From contig MU867071.1 in the NCBI GenBank assembly GCA_033725935.1, positions 238,392-302,391 on the forward strand: 64,000 nt of DNA, given 5' to 3'. Numbering within the stretch: position 1 is the stretch's first letter; every line of letters begins with the position of its first letter. This DNA comes from Cladorrhinum sp. PSN259. Taxonomy: Eukaryota > Ascomycota > Sordariomycetes > Sordariales > Podosporaceae. Both the position numbers and the translations under genes were made by a program. Under the pieces are notes generated by a model, which had not been told where the DNA came from, did not search any database, and saw only the letters and a program-made list of their open reading frames with translations. Shown here one piece after another: positions 1-11,018 of the stretch.

Positions 1-278
1 TCAACCGGGTGGGGGAGCAGCGATTCCCTTGGAACAACAGGTGGGTCTAGATCTTGGTTCACTGTGGTACCGGGGTTAGGGTTAGAACTTCCATGTGAGT
101 AAATGAAATGTGGGTCAACACTTTACGCGTCGCGCGGGAAAGACTCGACCTCGACGCGTCTCGCAGCTCGTAAATCAGGATGTCCATGCTTGGAGATTAA
201 CACCCCCATTGAATCTTCTGCGCCGTTGTTGACACAGAACAACTCACATTGACAACACCAACTCTACACATTTTCACC
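1..278 (+). promoter_or_regulatory. PRI1 upstream region with two MCB-like sites and a TTAGGG element
   Basis: No coding sequence is seen in this stretch. It holds two copies of ACGCGT, the MluI cell-cycle box bound by MBF in yeasts, at 125-130 and 154-159, with a GCGGGAAA-type sequence between them at about 134-141. GGTTAGGGTTAG lies at 74-85. The ATG of the primase gene follows at 279. MBF control of DNA replication genes is established in yeasts; applying it here is inference. Confidence 0.5.
125..159 (+). promoter_or_regulatory. Paired ACGCGT (MCB) boxes upstream of PRI1
   Basis: ACGCGT at 125-130 and 154-159, 29 bp apart and 120-154 bp before the ATG. They match the MBF-binding MluI box known from yeast replication genes. 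Confidence 0.55.
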
Positions 279-1932
279 ATGGCAGAATCTCAAGAAATGG
301 CAACACCCATGGACGAGGACTTTGTCCTTGTACCCCCAGCAGTCGATGGGGTGAAGAAAGAGCAGGAAGAGGAGGATATTGATATGGCGGACTTGGATGC
401 GGCCACCAACAAGTCCTCACCACCAGCAGAAGCTGGGGAGAAAGTCAAGCAGGAAGCAAAGCGAGAACTCGAGGATCTATTCGATGATATGGACTCGGAT
501 GATGAGTTTCCCAGCACAGCAAATCCTACAAAAGACGAACCCGCCACCTCACAAGCACTGCGATCCTCCCCTGCGTATGTCCTTTACCCTCTCAAGTCCC
601 AAATATCTTACTCTGACACCCTCCTTCAGACCCGCCGACGAAAAAACAGTAAACATAGAATTTATGCGCACCTTCTACCAGCGCTTCTTCCCCTGGCGCT
701 ACTGGTTCCAATGGCTTAACCACTCCCCCACGCCCACAAACGACTTCAAGTTCCGCGAGTTCTCCCTCTGGCTCCCGAACGAGGCAGTCCTTCGCTACCA
801 ATCCTACGTCACCTCAGATCTCATGCGCAAGGACGTCCTCCGTCTAATGCCAACCCGTATCGAAATCGGTCCCATATACACGGCCAACCCCAGAGACCGC
901 AAGACCTTCCGCAACTCTACAGCCTTTCGACCCATCGCCAAAGAACTCTGCTTCGATATAGATCTTACAGACTACGACGACGTAAGAACCTGCTGCGACA
1001 AAGCAAACATCTGCCTGAAATGCTGGCAATTCATCACCATGGCAGTCAAAGTAATCGACACCGGTCTCCGAGAGGACTTTGGATTCGAACACATCCTCTG
1101 GGTATACTCCGGCCGCAGAGGTGCCCACGCGTGGGTGTGCGACCGCAAAGCCCGCCAGCTGGACGACCACAAGCGCAAAGCGATAGCGGGATACTTTGTC
1201 GCCGTCAAGGGCGGCAAAGAAAGCGGGAAGCGCGTTAACCTGCGCAGGCCTTTACATCCTCACCTCGCTCGCTCTCTCGATATCCTGAAAGAACACTTCC
1301 AGAGCGACATTCTCGAGGTTCAAGACCCCTGGAGGGAAGAAGAACAAGCAGCGCATCTATTGTCCTTGATCCCCGATATCAAGCTCAGAGAAGCGCTGAG
1401 GCAAAAATGGGAGGATAATCCCGACCGCTCGTCCAAAGAAAAGTGGAAGGATATCGACGCTTTGGCTAAGACCCACGGCGGCGATGATACCCGCGCCTTG
1501 TTGGACGCGAAGCAGGATATCGTGCTGGAGTATACTTATCCCAGACTGGACGTGGTCGTTTCGCAGCAGCTTACGCATTTGTTGAAGAGTCCCTTTGTCG
1601 TTCACCCCGGCACGGGGAGAGTCTGTGTACCGATTGATAGGGATAGGCTGGAGAGGTTTGACCCGTTGGATGTGCCGACTGTTGCTGGGCTGGTTAGGGA
1701 GGTTGATGCTTGGCAAAAGGGTGGCGGGAATGCCGATGGGGACGAGGATATGGATATCAAGGGGGAAGATGGTGCGACGGAGAAACATGTGCAGGATTGG
1801 GAGAAGACGAGCTTAAAGCCTTATATCGAGACTTTTAGGGGTTTCGTCGCGAGCTTGTTGAAGGATGAGAGGGAGTTTATCAGGATTAAAAGGGAGAGGG
1901 AGGAAGGTGAGGGTGAAGGGCTTGAGTTCTAA
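279..1932 (+). CDS. PRI1: DNA primase small (catalytic) subunit
   Basis: Catalytic subunit of the polymerase alpha-primase complex, which makes RNA primers for replication in the nucleus. Exons are 279-574 and 630-1932, with a 55-nt intron (donor GTATGT, acceptor TTCAG). The product is 532 aa. The family core begins after an acidic N-terminus of about 100 residues. The metal-binding pair DID lies at about D208 and D210 (CFDIDLTDYDD), and the nucleotide-binding SGRRGAH motif begins at about S259, both as expected for eukaryotic PriS. The ATG at 279 was chosen because it opens the frame that joins the second exon in phase. The length is larger than that of yeast Pri1 (about 409 aa) because of acidic tails at both ends. 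The upstream ACGCGT boxes fit S-phase regulation. Confidence 0.93.
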
Positions 1933-2149
1933 GTTTTTCATCGATTATACCCTGACCTGTACATGCATCTAGGGGTCTTCGCATGGCAGAAGAATACATC
2001 AGGGACTGTGTTCCTGTAAATTATTTTGTTGTTGTAAATTTATGGGTATCTTGAATTGTGACCTAGTCTCTATCACTCACACCAATGCTATCTTAAGCAG
2101 TGTGAAGCACTCGGTTGATAACGGAAGTGGTAAAACGAAGGATCCTCCC

Positions 2150-3439
2150 CTAAGCGGTCTCCTTGACCTCCCCTTCAGCCGCGGCTTCATCCTTTGCTTC
2201 GGCATCCTCCTTGACTCCCTCCTCCTCCTCCTCCTCCTCCTCCTCCGGGTTCTCATCCTCCTGATTTTCTCCCTCCTCGCCCTTCAGTACACCGCCCTTC
2301 CGCTTAGGAATAACCTCTAGGAATGCCTGCGCCCAATCACCGCATTGCAACCACTTCGCCATAATCTCAATAACCTGATTAGTAGTTAAGACAAACCGAC
2401 TCTGCATCCTCATGAAATCCCCAATCGGCAACTTGGCATGTCGGACCTTGTGCTCCAGCGCCCGCTTATAACACAGCCCCTTCTCCCTGTTGCGGTCCAC
2501 GATTCCACCAATAATGTAACTCGTATTCGCCTCCAACCTCTCAAGGGTATACGGAGAATCTGAAGTCAAGTAGACAATAGTCTTGTCCACATCCTCAGCC
2601 TCGGGCGCAACCTTGCCCTCAAAGCTTTTGTCAAGTGTGATTGAGGGCGTATTCCCTTCGGACTCCGGTTTGATAATATCAATCATCTGCCCGCCCTGAG
2701 GCCCCGTCATGATCTCGTAGGCATACTTCGAAGCTTCCACAAAGTTCCCCTCCTCAATCTCCACACCCTTCCAGTTCTTATGGGTATTAGCCAACTTCCC
2801 CTCAAAGATATCTCTTAAGGTTCCACCAAACCCACTAATAGACAGATTCGCCTGGTACTCCGACTTGCGGTTCATAGAGTAAGAGCGCACAACCTGCGCG
2901 GAAAGCGATCCGATCTCGTGGCTCCGCATGTACTTTTCAAAATCGCAGTCAATCACAAATGTGACGGGCACGCGCTTGATTTCGATAGGTCTGTTTGCAA
3001 GCTTCTGGAGAACTTTCTCGGGGTCTTGCCCGTCTTCGATTGCTTTCTTGACAATAGCTTCCTTAATTTCTCGCTTCTTGGCTTGCTTCTCATGTCGCTT
3101 ATCTTTGCGCTTCAGCTTGCGGTCTTCTCTTTTGGCTTCCCATTGTTGCATTCGTCGGAGTTTTTTCAGCTGGTTCTTGGTCATCTTCTTTTCCTCGCCA
3201 TCTACGGGTTGGGGGGTATCTCCGGTTCCGTCATCGTTATTGTCATTGCTGTTGTTGTCGGGGGTAGAAGCTTCGACGTTGATATCGTCGGCAGAGGGGG
3301 TGCTCTTCTTGATGGCTCGCTCGTCGTCGAGCTCGGTTTCTGCTTTGCGCTTGCCGTTGGTGAGCTGGGCCAAGGTTGAGTCGCCAGAGTCTGTCATTTT
3401 GACGTCTGACTCAATTGATTGGGCCGCTTCGGCTGCCAT
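2150..3439 (-). CDS. TRM10: tRNA (guanine-9-N1)-methyltransferase Trm10
   Basis: Transfers a methyl group from S-adenosylmethionine to N1 of G9 in tRNA. Single exon, 429 aa. The N-terminal 150 residues are charged and rich in Lys and Arg, as in yeast Trm10. The SPOUT methyltransferase domain covers about residues 160-380 and contains VTFVIDCDFEKYM and NRKSEYQANLSISGFGG, which are typical of the family. The C-terminus ends in an acidic tail with a run of Glu encoded by GAG repeats near 2218-2250. It is divergent from BCD1 across 299 bp, so both may share a promoter. The ATG at 3439 is the first in frame. Confidence 0.92.
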   Translation of the reverse strand: MAAEAAQSIESDVKMTDSGDSTLAQLTNGKRKAETELDDERAIKKSTPSADDINVEASTPDNNSNDNNDDGTGDTPQPVDGEEKKMTKNQLKKLRRMQQWEAKREDRKLKRKDKRHEKQAKKREIKEAIVKKAIEDGQDPEKVLQKLANRPIEIKRVPVTFVIDCDFEKYMRSHEIGSLSAQVVRSYSMNRKSEYQANLSISGFGGTLRDIFEGKLANTHKNWKGVEIEEGNFVEASKYAYEIMTGPQGGQMIDIIKPESEGNTPSITLDKSFEGKVAPEAEDVDKTIVYLTSDSPYTLERLEANTSYIIGGIVDRNREKGLCYKRALEHKVRHAKLPIGDFMRMQSRFVLTTNQVIEIMAKWLQCGDWAQAFLEVIPKRKGGVLKGEEGENQEDENPEEEEEEEEEGVKEDAEAKDEAAAEGEVKETA

Positions 3440-3738
3440 GATTTCAATTGGCGACCGGAGTGTTGGATAGGCCCTTGAGGTTGTTGTGGTTTCGCGATGT
3501 CAGGTTCAAGGATCGCCAGGTTCAAGGTGGGGTTGTGAGCAGAGCTCAGTTCGATCTCTCAAAACTTTTTGGAAGAAAAAGGTACCCCCCACAATGCTGC
3601 CAAGACGGCAATGACGCGCCAAGATTTGGAAATCCCACCCACGCTTGGATGGAATTGACAAGGGTCTTTTCTTATCGGAGATTTTTCCATCCCTTGAGAT
3701 CTCACTTTTTACAACCGACCCGACAATAACTCGTCACC
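3440..3738. promoter_or_regulatory. Bidirectional TRM10/BCD1 promoter region
   Basis: A 299-bp spacer between divergent start codons. It contains a GTGGGGT near 3525 and a C-rich tract near 3584. No gene is seen in it. Confidence 0.5.
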
Positions 3739-5241
3739 ATGTCGAGCGATGTACTCAGCACCCTCTGTAGCATATGTCATGCTGCCCCACCAAAGTACAA
3801 ATGCCCTCGCTGCCTCGCGCGTACCTGTTCGGCAGCATGTATCCAGAAGCACAAGCTTCGCGCCGACTGCGACGGCCAACGAAACCCCAGAGCATTCGTG
3901 CCCATCACCGAGTTGAAAACCGCCGCGGGGATCGACCATGACTTTAACTTTATATCTGCAATTGAACGAGCCCGAGAACGGACAGAAAAGGAGATCATCG
4001 AAGCACGTAAACTGCTATCCGAAAAGGAAATCCACCCAGACAGACCAAAGGAGGACAAGATCTTCCAGAAAGTCTGGCATGGCGACGAGCTCCAACACAT
4101 TTTGGTCCCTCAACGCCACCAAAACGATAATAACCTCGACATCGTTGGATTCGACAAGGGAGTCCGCCGACGACTGCGATATCTAGATGTCGAGGTGATC
4201 CTCATGCCAAAGGGCATGTCGCGTCAAAAGCAAAACTATACATCGTTTAACAGGCGAACAAATACAATCAATTGGCAGGTTGAATGGCTCGTTCATGATC
4301 AAACTGAATCCCATCAACCTCTCCAAATATTTTACAAATCCCTCGAAGGCACGCCCCTCTACCAAGCCCTTTCAACAGCAATAGGCTGGAACCGCGCCCG
4401 CGCCGAGAAAGAGAAAGAAGACGGCACTACCGCCCGCTCGAAGAAGTTTAAGCGAAAGCCTACCACCACATTATCAGCTCACATCCAGGATTTTACATCC
4501 TCGACGTGGAACCCTTCACCATTCACGGCACAATCTACGCTCTCATCCAAGTGGTCCATAACTACCACTTTACCAGCTTATCCAACCTCACAGGAAGAAA
4601 ACCTAGTCAAATATTCATACCTCCTTTCGAAACCAAAAACCAAACAACTTGTTCCCTTGCGATCGACGACATGTCTTACGGATATATTGCAAGGTCGTAC
4701 GGTGCTGGAGTTTCCTACTATTTTTGTTTTTGCCCCTGGTGAGGAGGTCCCATTAGGCTATACCATACTTGAAGGCGAAGGGGATAGGAGGGTACGAAAA
4801 GTTATCAAAAAGAAGACACCGAGGGGAGAGGAAGGAAGTGGTGAAGATAGCAGTGATGAAGGCGAGGTAGACGAAGGTGAAGAAAAGAATGAGATTAGGA
4901 AGAGGACGTATGATACCTTCGAGAGAGGTGGTAGAGGAGGGGGGAGGGGGAGAGGGCGAGGCAGGGGTCGAGGAAGGGGAGGAGGGTCCTATAGAGACTA
5001 TGGGAGGGGTGGGAAGAGGGTTAGGTTTGAGAAGTCGATGGAAGGGACCAGGGCGGAAAATGAACACGTGTCAGAGGATGAAGGAGAGGTTGAGGAAGAT
5101 GTGAACCGTATGGATATTGACCAGATCAAGCAGGTCGTTGAGATGGATGTGGGGGTAATGATGGGGGTTGAGGAGGAACAACAGGGGGTGCAGAACAACA
5201 ACGGGGCTGGATTTTTGGTCGATTATGGTTCTGATGACTGA
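3739..5241 (+). CDS. BCD1: Box C/D snoRNP assembly protein Bcd1 (HIT zinc finger)
   Basis: Nucleolar assembly factor needed for stability of box C/D snoRNAs, which guide rRNA 2'-O-methylation. Single exon, 500 aa. The N-terminal HIT-type zinc finger shows C10, C13, C22, C25, C30, C34, H38 and C44. It is followed by the Bcd1-specific region with a helical stretch. The C-terminal third is low complexity: an acidic stretch, an RG repeat at about residues 395-425 and another acidic tail. The RG tract may bind RNA or be arginine-methylated (inference). The gene is longer than yeast Bcd1 (366 aa), mainly because of the C-terminal tail. Confidence 0.88.
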   Translation: MSSDVLSTLCSICHAAPPKYKCPRCLARTCSAACIQKHKLRADCDGQRNPRAFVPITELKTAAGIDHDFNFISAIERARERTEKEIIEARKLLSEKEIHPDRPKEDKIFQKVWHGDELQHILVPQRHQNDNNLDIVGFDKGVRRRLRYLDVEVILMPKGMSRQKQNYTSFNRRTNTINWQVEWLVHDQTESHQPLQIFYKSLEGTPLYQALSTAIGWNRARAEKEKEDGTTARSKKFKRKPTTTLSAHIQDFTSSTWNPSPFTAQSTLSSKWSITTTLPAYPTSQEENLVKYSYLLSKPKTKQLVPLRSTTCLTDILQGRTVLEFPTIFVFAPGEEVPLGYTILEGEGDRRVRKVIKKKTPRGEEGSGEDSSDEGEVDEGEEKNEIRKRTYDTFERGGRGGGRGRGRGRGRGRGGGSYRDYGRGGKRVRFEKSMEGTRAENEHVSEDEGEVEEDVNRMDIDQIKQVVEMDVGVMMGVEEEQQGVQNNNGAGFLVDYGSDD

Positions 5242-5670
5242 TTTTACACTATCACTTGTATTCTATCAATACAAGAGGAGGAAATAGCGTGTTTCTTCCC
5301 AAAAGGGAAAACGTCCATAGGCAAAGGCAAAAATAAAATGAATCAGAATTAGATACCCATTCTGAGCTTATTTACATGTGTGCTTTTTCTCATTCGCTGT
5401 TGTCTATCTAATTAGCGATCTGTATCCAAGTTTCCAGATGCAGACGCAGTGGAACGAATAGTCGGAGTGAAACACTTCCAGTTAATGGCGATTAAATTGA
5501 ACCTAGAGTAGTCAAAGTTCAGGTTTCCCCTTTATATTATGCTCTCTTTTTTCGCCGCCGTCCAACATGAAATCAGGTACAAGTCCAACCTTGGAACATA
5601 CCCAACAAACGACACGCGGGGGGAGGGGGGGGATTATTATTCTGGCTCCTTGCATACACAATCGAATGAT
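5242..5670. other. Convergent BCD1/SPB4 3' region
   Basis: A 429-bp spacer between two converging genes. It contains a G-rich tract near 5618-5632 (GGGGGGAGGGGGGGG). No gene or RNA was recognised. Confidence 0.5.
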
Positions 5671-7653
5671 TCAATCATCAAACCCTCCAAACTCATCATC
5701 ACTGCTATCATCCTCCACCGCGTTTCTCCTTTTTACTACACCACCACTATCTCCCCTCGCCAGTTTCCTGGCCTCCTTCTCCTCCCTCATTTTCTCCTCA
5801 TTCTGCTTCCGAACAGTAGCAATCAGCTCCTCCAACTTCTTGGCCTCCTCCCGCTCCTTTTCGCTCATACCGCCCATCTTCTCGGCCTCCCTCCTCTTCC
5901 GCTTCTTCTCCCTCCTGGCAAGTTTCGCGTCCTCGTTATCCGCCTTCTCGCTCCACGCCGCATTCTTCTTCCGCTTCTGCCCGGCCACTTCATGCCCATT
6001 TTGGAGAGCAGCTAATCTTGCCTCTTTTTCCTTCTTCCACTTTCCTAATTCTTCTAATCTCTTTTTCTCGCGTGCCTTGTCCTTGAACGGGATAGCTTCA
6101 ACGTCGATGCCGAGGCCGAGCGATCGATCTATGCCCTTTACTTCAGGCATTTTCGGTAATTCCACTAGACCGTACCCCTTTGCGAGATCAGTCCAGTTAA
6201 GATCTGACAGTCTAAAAATTGAGCTGGCTTGGTGCTCAATGTATGAACGCGCCCAGCTGACGAAGGCACGTTGAGCAAGCTGGTAGATTTCCCTGTCGGC
6301 AAGCGATTGTGCCCTAATTTTTGCTGAGACGGCTTCCGCTTCCTCTCCTGAAACAGAAATAGCTGGTTTTTCGAGGGGGGCGATAGGTGTTTGTCTGACC
6401 TCGAGCAGTTGGACGTATCCTTCTTCCCTCCCAGGCTGGAGCATCACAACCGCCAGACCACGACGGCCTGCACGACCTGCACGACCGCAGCGATGAATGA
6501 ATACCTTCGTGTCTGTTGGCGGATCGTGCTGAACTACCAAGTCAACTTGCGGAATATCAAGACCTCTCGCGGCGATATCTGTCGTTAAGAGAACGGTAGG
6601 TGAGGTGGCGTTTACGAAGCGCTCAAAGTTCTTTTCGCGGACTTGGGGTTCGAGTTTGCCGTGGAGAGAGACTATGGAGTAGCCTTCTGGGAGGACGCCA
6701 TGGAGAACACGGGTGAAGTATTTTACTGCATAGCAGGATGAGAAAAATACGATTGATCGTGCGGGACGGGGGTCCAAGTTCTCGAGGAGCTGGCAGAGGG
6801 CTGGAATTTTTTGGCTGGCGGGCGTAACGATGTATGACAGTTGGAGTGACATGGGTGTTTTGCGCTCTTGTATTATGCCGCCGTCTTTTAGGGACTTGAC
6901 GCGGACGGTGATTTTGTGTGGGTATAGGAGGCCGACTGTGATGAGTCTCTCGACGGCTTCGCTGAGGGAGGCGCTGAAAAGACCGGTACGGCGTTGTTTG
7001 GGGAGGTAGCCTAGGATGCGATTGAGTTCCTGGGAGAACCCCATGTCTAGGAGACGGTCGGCCTCGTCCATGACCAGAACTTCGAAAGAGGATGCCGGGC
7101 ATTTGACATATGGGCTGGACAGCAGTTCGGCAAGACGACCAGGGGTACCGATCAGGAGATTTGGCGATAATCGCAGGAATGCGCTGAGATCCTCGGCAGC
7201 TTTTGTCGTACCTCCAACCAAGAGCTGTGGGACAACCAGGGGTTCCGTGGCTATCGGTCGCTTCTCGTCGGCCTTACCGTATGTTGATAAGACCTCAGCT
7301 GATGGACCGTGGAACTTGATGAGGTTCGTAAGGACATTGTAGATCTGCGAAGCGAGCTCTCGGGTGGGCGAGATGATGATTCCCTGAACGTGATGGCGCT
7401 TCGTCGGCTCATCTCCTCGCAGGAGCTTCTCAACCACGGGCAACAAGAAAGCGAGGGTCTTTCCACTGCCGGTGACAGCCTCGACGACGACGTCCTTGTT
7501 ACCGCGGAAAAGATCGAGACATGATTTCTGAACCGGAGTGGGATGCTCAAAGCCCATCGATGAGAGATATTCGAGCATCCATGGTGCAAGAGATGGTGTG
7601 AGTGCATCCCATGATCTAGGCACCTTTTTGACGCGTGTCTGGACTGGCACCAT
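5671..7653 (-). CDS. SPB4: ATP-dependent rRNA helicase Spb4 (DEAD box)
   Basis: DEAD-box helicase of late nucleolar and nucleoplasmic 60S pre-ribosomes. Single exon, 660 aa, close to fungal family size (about 606-650 aa). The Q motif lies near residues 35-42, Walker A (AVTGSGKT) at 59-66, DEAD at 196-199, and motif III appears as SAS at 227-229. Motif VI (HRCGRAGRAGRRG) is near residues 390-400. A DUF4217-type C-terminal extension follows, with SWARSYIEH near residue 470, then a long Lys/Glu-rich coiled coil and an acidic end. The N-terminal SWDALTP is typical of Spb4. It is divergent from TFB2. Confidence 0.93.
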   Translation of the reverse strand: MVPVQTRVKKVPRSWDALTPSLAPWMLEYLSSMGFEHPTPVQKSCLDLFRGNKDVVVEAVTGSGKTLAFLLPVVEKLLRGDEPTKRHHVQGIIISPTRELASQIYNVLTNLIKFHGPSAEVLSTYGKADEKRPIATEPLVVPQLLVGGTTKAAEDLSAFLRLSPNLLIGTPGRLAELLSSPYVKCPASSFEVLVMDEADRLLDMGFSQELNRILGYLPKQRRTGLFSASLSEAVERLITVGLLYPHKITVRVKSLKDGGIIQERKTPMSLQLSYIVTPASQKIPALCQLLENLDPRPARSIVFFSSCYAVKYFTRVLHGVLPEGYSIVSLHGKLEPQVREKNFERFVNATSPTVLLTTDIAARGLDIPQVDLVVQHDPPTDTKVFIHRCGRAGRAGRRGLAVVMLQPGREEGYVQLLEVRQTPIAPLEKPAISVSGEEAEAVSAKIRAQSLADREIYQLAQRAFVSWARSYIEHQASSIFRLSDLNWTDLAKGYGLVELPKMPEVKGIDRSLGLGIDVEAIPFKDKAREKKRLEELGKWKKEKEARLAALQNGHEVAGQKRKKNAAWSEKADNEDAKLARREKKRKRREAEKMGGMSEKEREEAKKLEELIATVRKQNEEKMREEKEARKLARGDSGGVVKRRNAVEDDSSDDEFGGFDD

Positions 7654-8070
7654 AATTCAATCGGGATTATTTGATTTATCGCTGGTGATGGCGAACCCCT
7701 CCTGTCGGTGTTGAAACAAAAAAAATGTTGGAGAGCTCAACTCTTATCAGCTTATCGTAGATGGGATGATCCCTGTCGAACGGGTATCCCGCCAAACCCG
7801 GGGAACTGGTCAGTGTGGGGCCGTTGGTTCAGCAGGCAGCACTTGAACCTGGGACAGGGAAGCTTAAACTTGGATTTAAACTCCAAACTTGGAGAGTCCG
7901 ACACAAAGAACTTTCCACCACTCGCTCACCGAGTCACCTCACTCATCCGAGATCCGACGACAGGCGCATGCCGCCCATAACCACGTATACTCACACACAA
8001 CATGATATAGACATAGATACTTGGCAGCACCCTACAATCGTCGACGATTGAACCAACGCTCTCGCCCAGC
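7654..8070. promoter_or_regulatory. Bidirectional SPB4/TFB2 promoter region
   Basis: A 417-bp spacer between divergent genes. It carries GTGGGGC at 7815-7821, one of several copies in intergenic regions of this window, and an AGCTTAAACTTGG stretch near 7860. No coding sequence is seen. Confidence 0.45.
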
Positions 8071-9654
8071 ATGGCTTCGGCGGCCCCATCGTCGTTCATG
8101 CTCTCCGAGTATTTGGAGAAGCTCCCCGGCGCAACGTTTAGAAAACTATACCAACAGCCGTCGACTGCATTCGCCATCTTTCGTCGCATGCTCCCTCCCC
8201 TGGGTATGTGTCACGCGTTCAACACACGCTGATGCGCCTGAATCAAGATACTAATACGGCTGCGCGTAGCAAAGGTATATGTTCAGGCGCTTCTTTACAT
8301 GTCGGCGCCGTTTTCGGTCAAGGATCTCAATGTATGGGTGCGGCCCGAAGGCGAAACAGCAAGCAAGAGAGCCATTGGTATCCTTCGATCACTACACATC
8401 GTCCAAGTCGGCCAACCAGACAAAACGAAACCCCAAGAAATCCAATTGACAACAAACTTCAAACGAAGTCTTCGCCTAGCACTCGAAGGGGGTGGTTCAC
8501 ACAACAGCTTTGGCGTTCCGAGTTCATTACCAGTTGATCCGCAGATCGACATCGCGTTCCTTGACACATGGGCCGGGCGAATATGGCAGGATATTCTTTA
8601 TTATGTGGTAAACAGTGTTCCGATACGAACGGACGCCAGAGGCGGTAGTTCTGGATACAGTGCACATGGGGGCCCTAAGGCGGCAGTGAGGGAGCTTCTA
8701 CTCATGGGTGGTTTGGTGCAGAGGAGGGAGGGCGGTGCCGTTCAAATCAGCGAGCATGGGTTCAATTTCTTGCTACAAGAAGCCAACGCCCAGGTCTGGA
8801 CTCTTTTACTCCTCTGGCTTGAGGCAGCAGACCGTTCCAGAGCTGCCAACCAATCCGGAACAAACCTCGATAATGTCGAAATGCTCTCCTTTCTCTTCAT
8901 GCTGGCGTCACTCGAATTGGGACATGCATACGACACCTCTGCGCTTACAGAAACCCGCAGAAATATGTTGCCGGCATTGGCAGATTTTGGGCTCATATAT
9001 ATCGACCCTCGGAATAGAGAGCAGTATTTTCCGACCCGGCTTGCCACAACACTCACCAGCTCCTCTTCAGCATTGCGGTCGGTATCAGCAAGTCTTGACG
9101 CAGCCACGAAGAAAGACCCAGGCGACGCAGGCAGTCTGGGTACCAATCCAGCTGCCGCAGACGAAAACGGCGGTATCATCGTCGAAACAAACTACAGACT
9201 CTACGCATACACCTCATCGCCATTACAGATTGCCATCCTAAACCTCTTCTCGCGGTTGAATATGCGATGGCCCAACATGGTCTCAGCAAGACTTACACGC
9301 GAATCCGTCCGTGAAGCCATAGCGGATGGCATTACAGCAAATCAGATCATTAGCTACCTAGCTGCGCACGCACACCCACAGATGGCCAGCCGATCTGCAG
9401 CGAATGGTGCACCGGTTCTGCCGCCAACTGTTGTGGATCAGATTCGGTTGTGGCAGTTGGAGAGCGAGAGAATGAGGACCACGCCGGGTTTCCTGTTCAA
9501 GGACTTTGACTCGTTGGACGAGTACGTGGATATGAGTACCTATGCCCAGGAGATTGGCGTATTGGTGTGGAAGAATGATAAAAAAAGGATCTTCTTCGTT
9601 AGTAAGGTTGAGCAGTTGAGGGATTGGCTGAGGGCGAGGAAGAAGGGGGCATAA
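8071..9654 (+). CDS. TFB2: TFIIH core subunit Tfb2 (p52/SSL2 regulator)
   Basis: Subunit of general transcription and DNA repair factor TFIIH that anchors and stimulates the XPB/Ssl2 helicase. Exons are 8071-8203 and 8270-9654; the 66-nt intron has donor GTATGT, branch CTAATAC and acceptor TAG. The product is 505 aa, against 513 aa in yeast. The first exon encodes FMLSEYLEKLPGATFRKLY, the conserved opening of the family. Joining the exons restores AKVYVQALLYMSAPF. The C-terminal segment, about residues 430-505, is the Tfb5-interacting part. The 3' side is followed by an unusually long gene-free stretch. Confidence 0.92.
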
Positions 9655-11018
9655 AGCCAAAGATTGGGCACTAGGAAGCAAAAGAAGTAAACTAGCGTAA
9701 AAGCGGTGAAATAGGCGTTTAGGATATCGCGGGAAAGACACACAGACAAGACTGGCAAGGTTTTTACGCATTAGAATTGGAGTTTTCATTTCACAAGTTG
9801 CAAGAACAAAAATCTATTTTAGAAATGTTTGATGGAGAAAAATGGAGGGGAGATTGAGAGGATCAGTATATGTGAAGCTGTATACATTATGCCGCCGAGA
9901 TAGTTCAATAGCAAATGATCCAGTTGCAGAATGCATCAAAGAGAGCAAATAAGGGCATGAAATGCTCCATATCACGGGTCAAGGTAAGGGAGGGATGTGA
10001 TAAATGGATGAACTTTGGCCCGAGTACATATCCAAGCATAACCTAGAACGAATTGCCTAAAAGCCAGTTTGTCTTAATTCGATGAAAGAAAGAAAAAAGA
10101 AATAAAGAAAAAGAACACCAGGAGGACCACTTGGTTGCTTATATCGTGACTGGCAAACTTCCAACTATCTCAGCGAAAAAGAAACCGGAAAAGTTTAGAA
10201 GAAAAAAAAGACAACCGGATGGATGATTTGGGGGTTTCTAGCTTGCTTTTGAAGGCCGCAAGTTGAAAGCAAAAATATAAAATTGGAATCTCTCTTTATC
10301 TCTCTCTATATCTATGTTGTTCATTCATCACCTAATTACTTTCGATATCGATACCTATGTATACCAACACATGTACACATGCCATCCATTTATAACCCTT
10401 TCTTCGGACAGGATAAATCCGCACTTGATGATAAGTATGTAACACAGGAGGGCGCAGCACAGACTGGGCTGTCACACGCTATTCTCTGGCTTTAAAATAG
10501 ATATATATATATATATACATATCAGGTTGCTTCCAAGTCTTCATGTACATTGCTAGATTGTTATTATTGTTATGATGAGGTCTTTACGACATCTTCCTCC
10601 CAGCACCATGGTTTGATAGTTTCCACTTCTTCTAGATATATTTGTTGGTTTCGTGCTCATTCGCTCATGCTCAGGCATATATCGATGATTTCACATATAT
10701 ATTTACGAGTCCCTGGTATTTTTTTATATTTTTTTTACCTTCATACGACCTTTTTGTACTTCTTCAGGCCATAAATTCAAAACATTCAAGCATATGTTAC
10801 CACCTTCCAGCGATGGTTTGAGATTAGTAGCAATGTATTATTTACTCTTCTTCGCCCATCTATAGATATATGTACATCATCTATACATTATCCGCTTGCT
10901 AAATAATAACACATTAAGTCTGACGCTCAAAGTGGAGCCCATCTCCTGTTCACAGTAGACTATAACGTATTTACTCTACTCCAAACTAATATGGGAGTCT
11001 GGAAACCCGTCCGGGTAT
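9655..11018. other. Gene-free, AT-rich convergent spacer TFB2/RPC37
   Basis: A 1.36-kb region with only short random reading frames. It is rich in TATA-like and pyrimidine tracts. An (AT)n run lies near 10500-10516, and A-rich segments occur near 10081-10115 and 10197-10215. It probably contains the 3' untranslated regions and poly(A) signals of the two converging genes. No tRNA, known ncRNA or repeat family was recognised. Confidence 0.45.
10499..10519. repeat. (AT)n microsatellite
   Basis: An alternating AT run of about 18-20 bp in the TFB2/RPC37 spacer. Confidence 0.7.

Noticed and set aside
74..85. Telomere repeat suggesting a chromosome end
   Set aside because: Less than two full TTAGGG units, followed directly by a gene; better seen as a promoter element.
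5567..6274. 235-codon plus-strand frame opposite SPB4
   Set aside because: Ser/Phe-rich complement of the Lys/Glu-rich SPB4 C-terminus.
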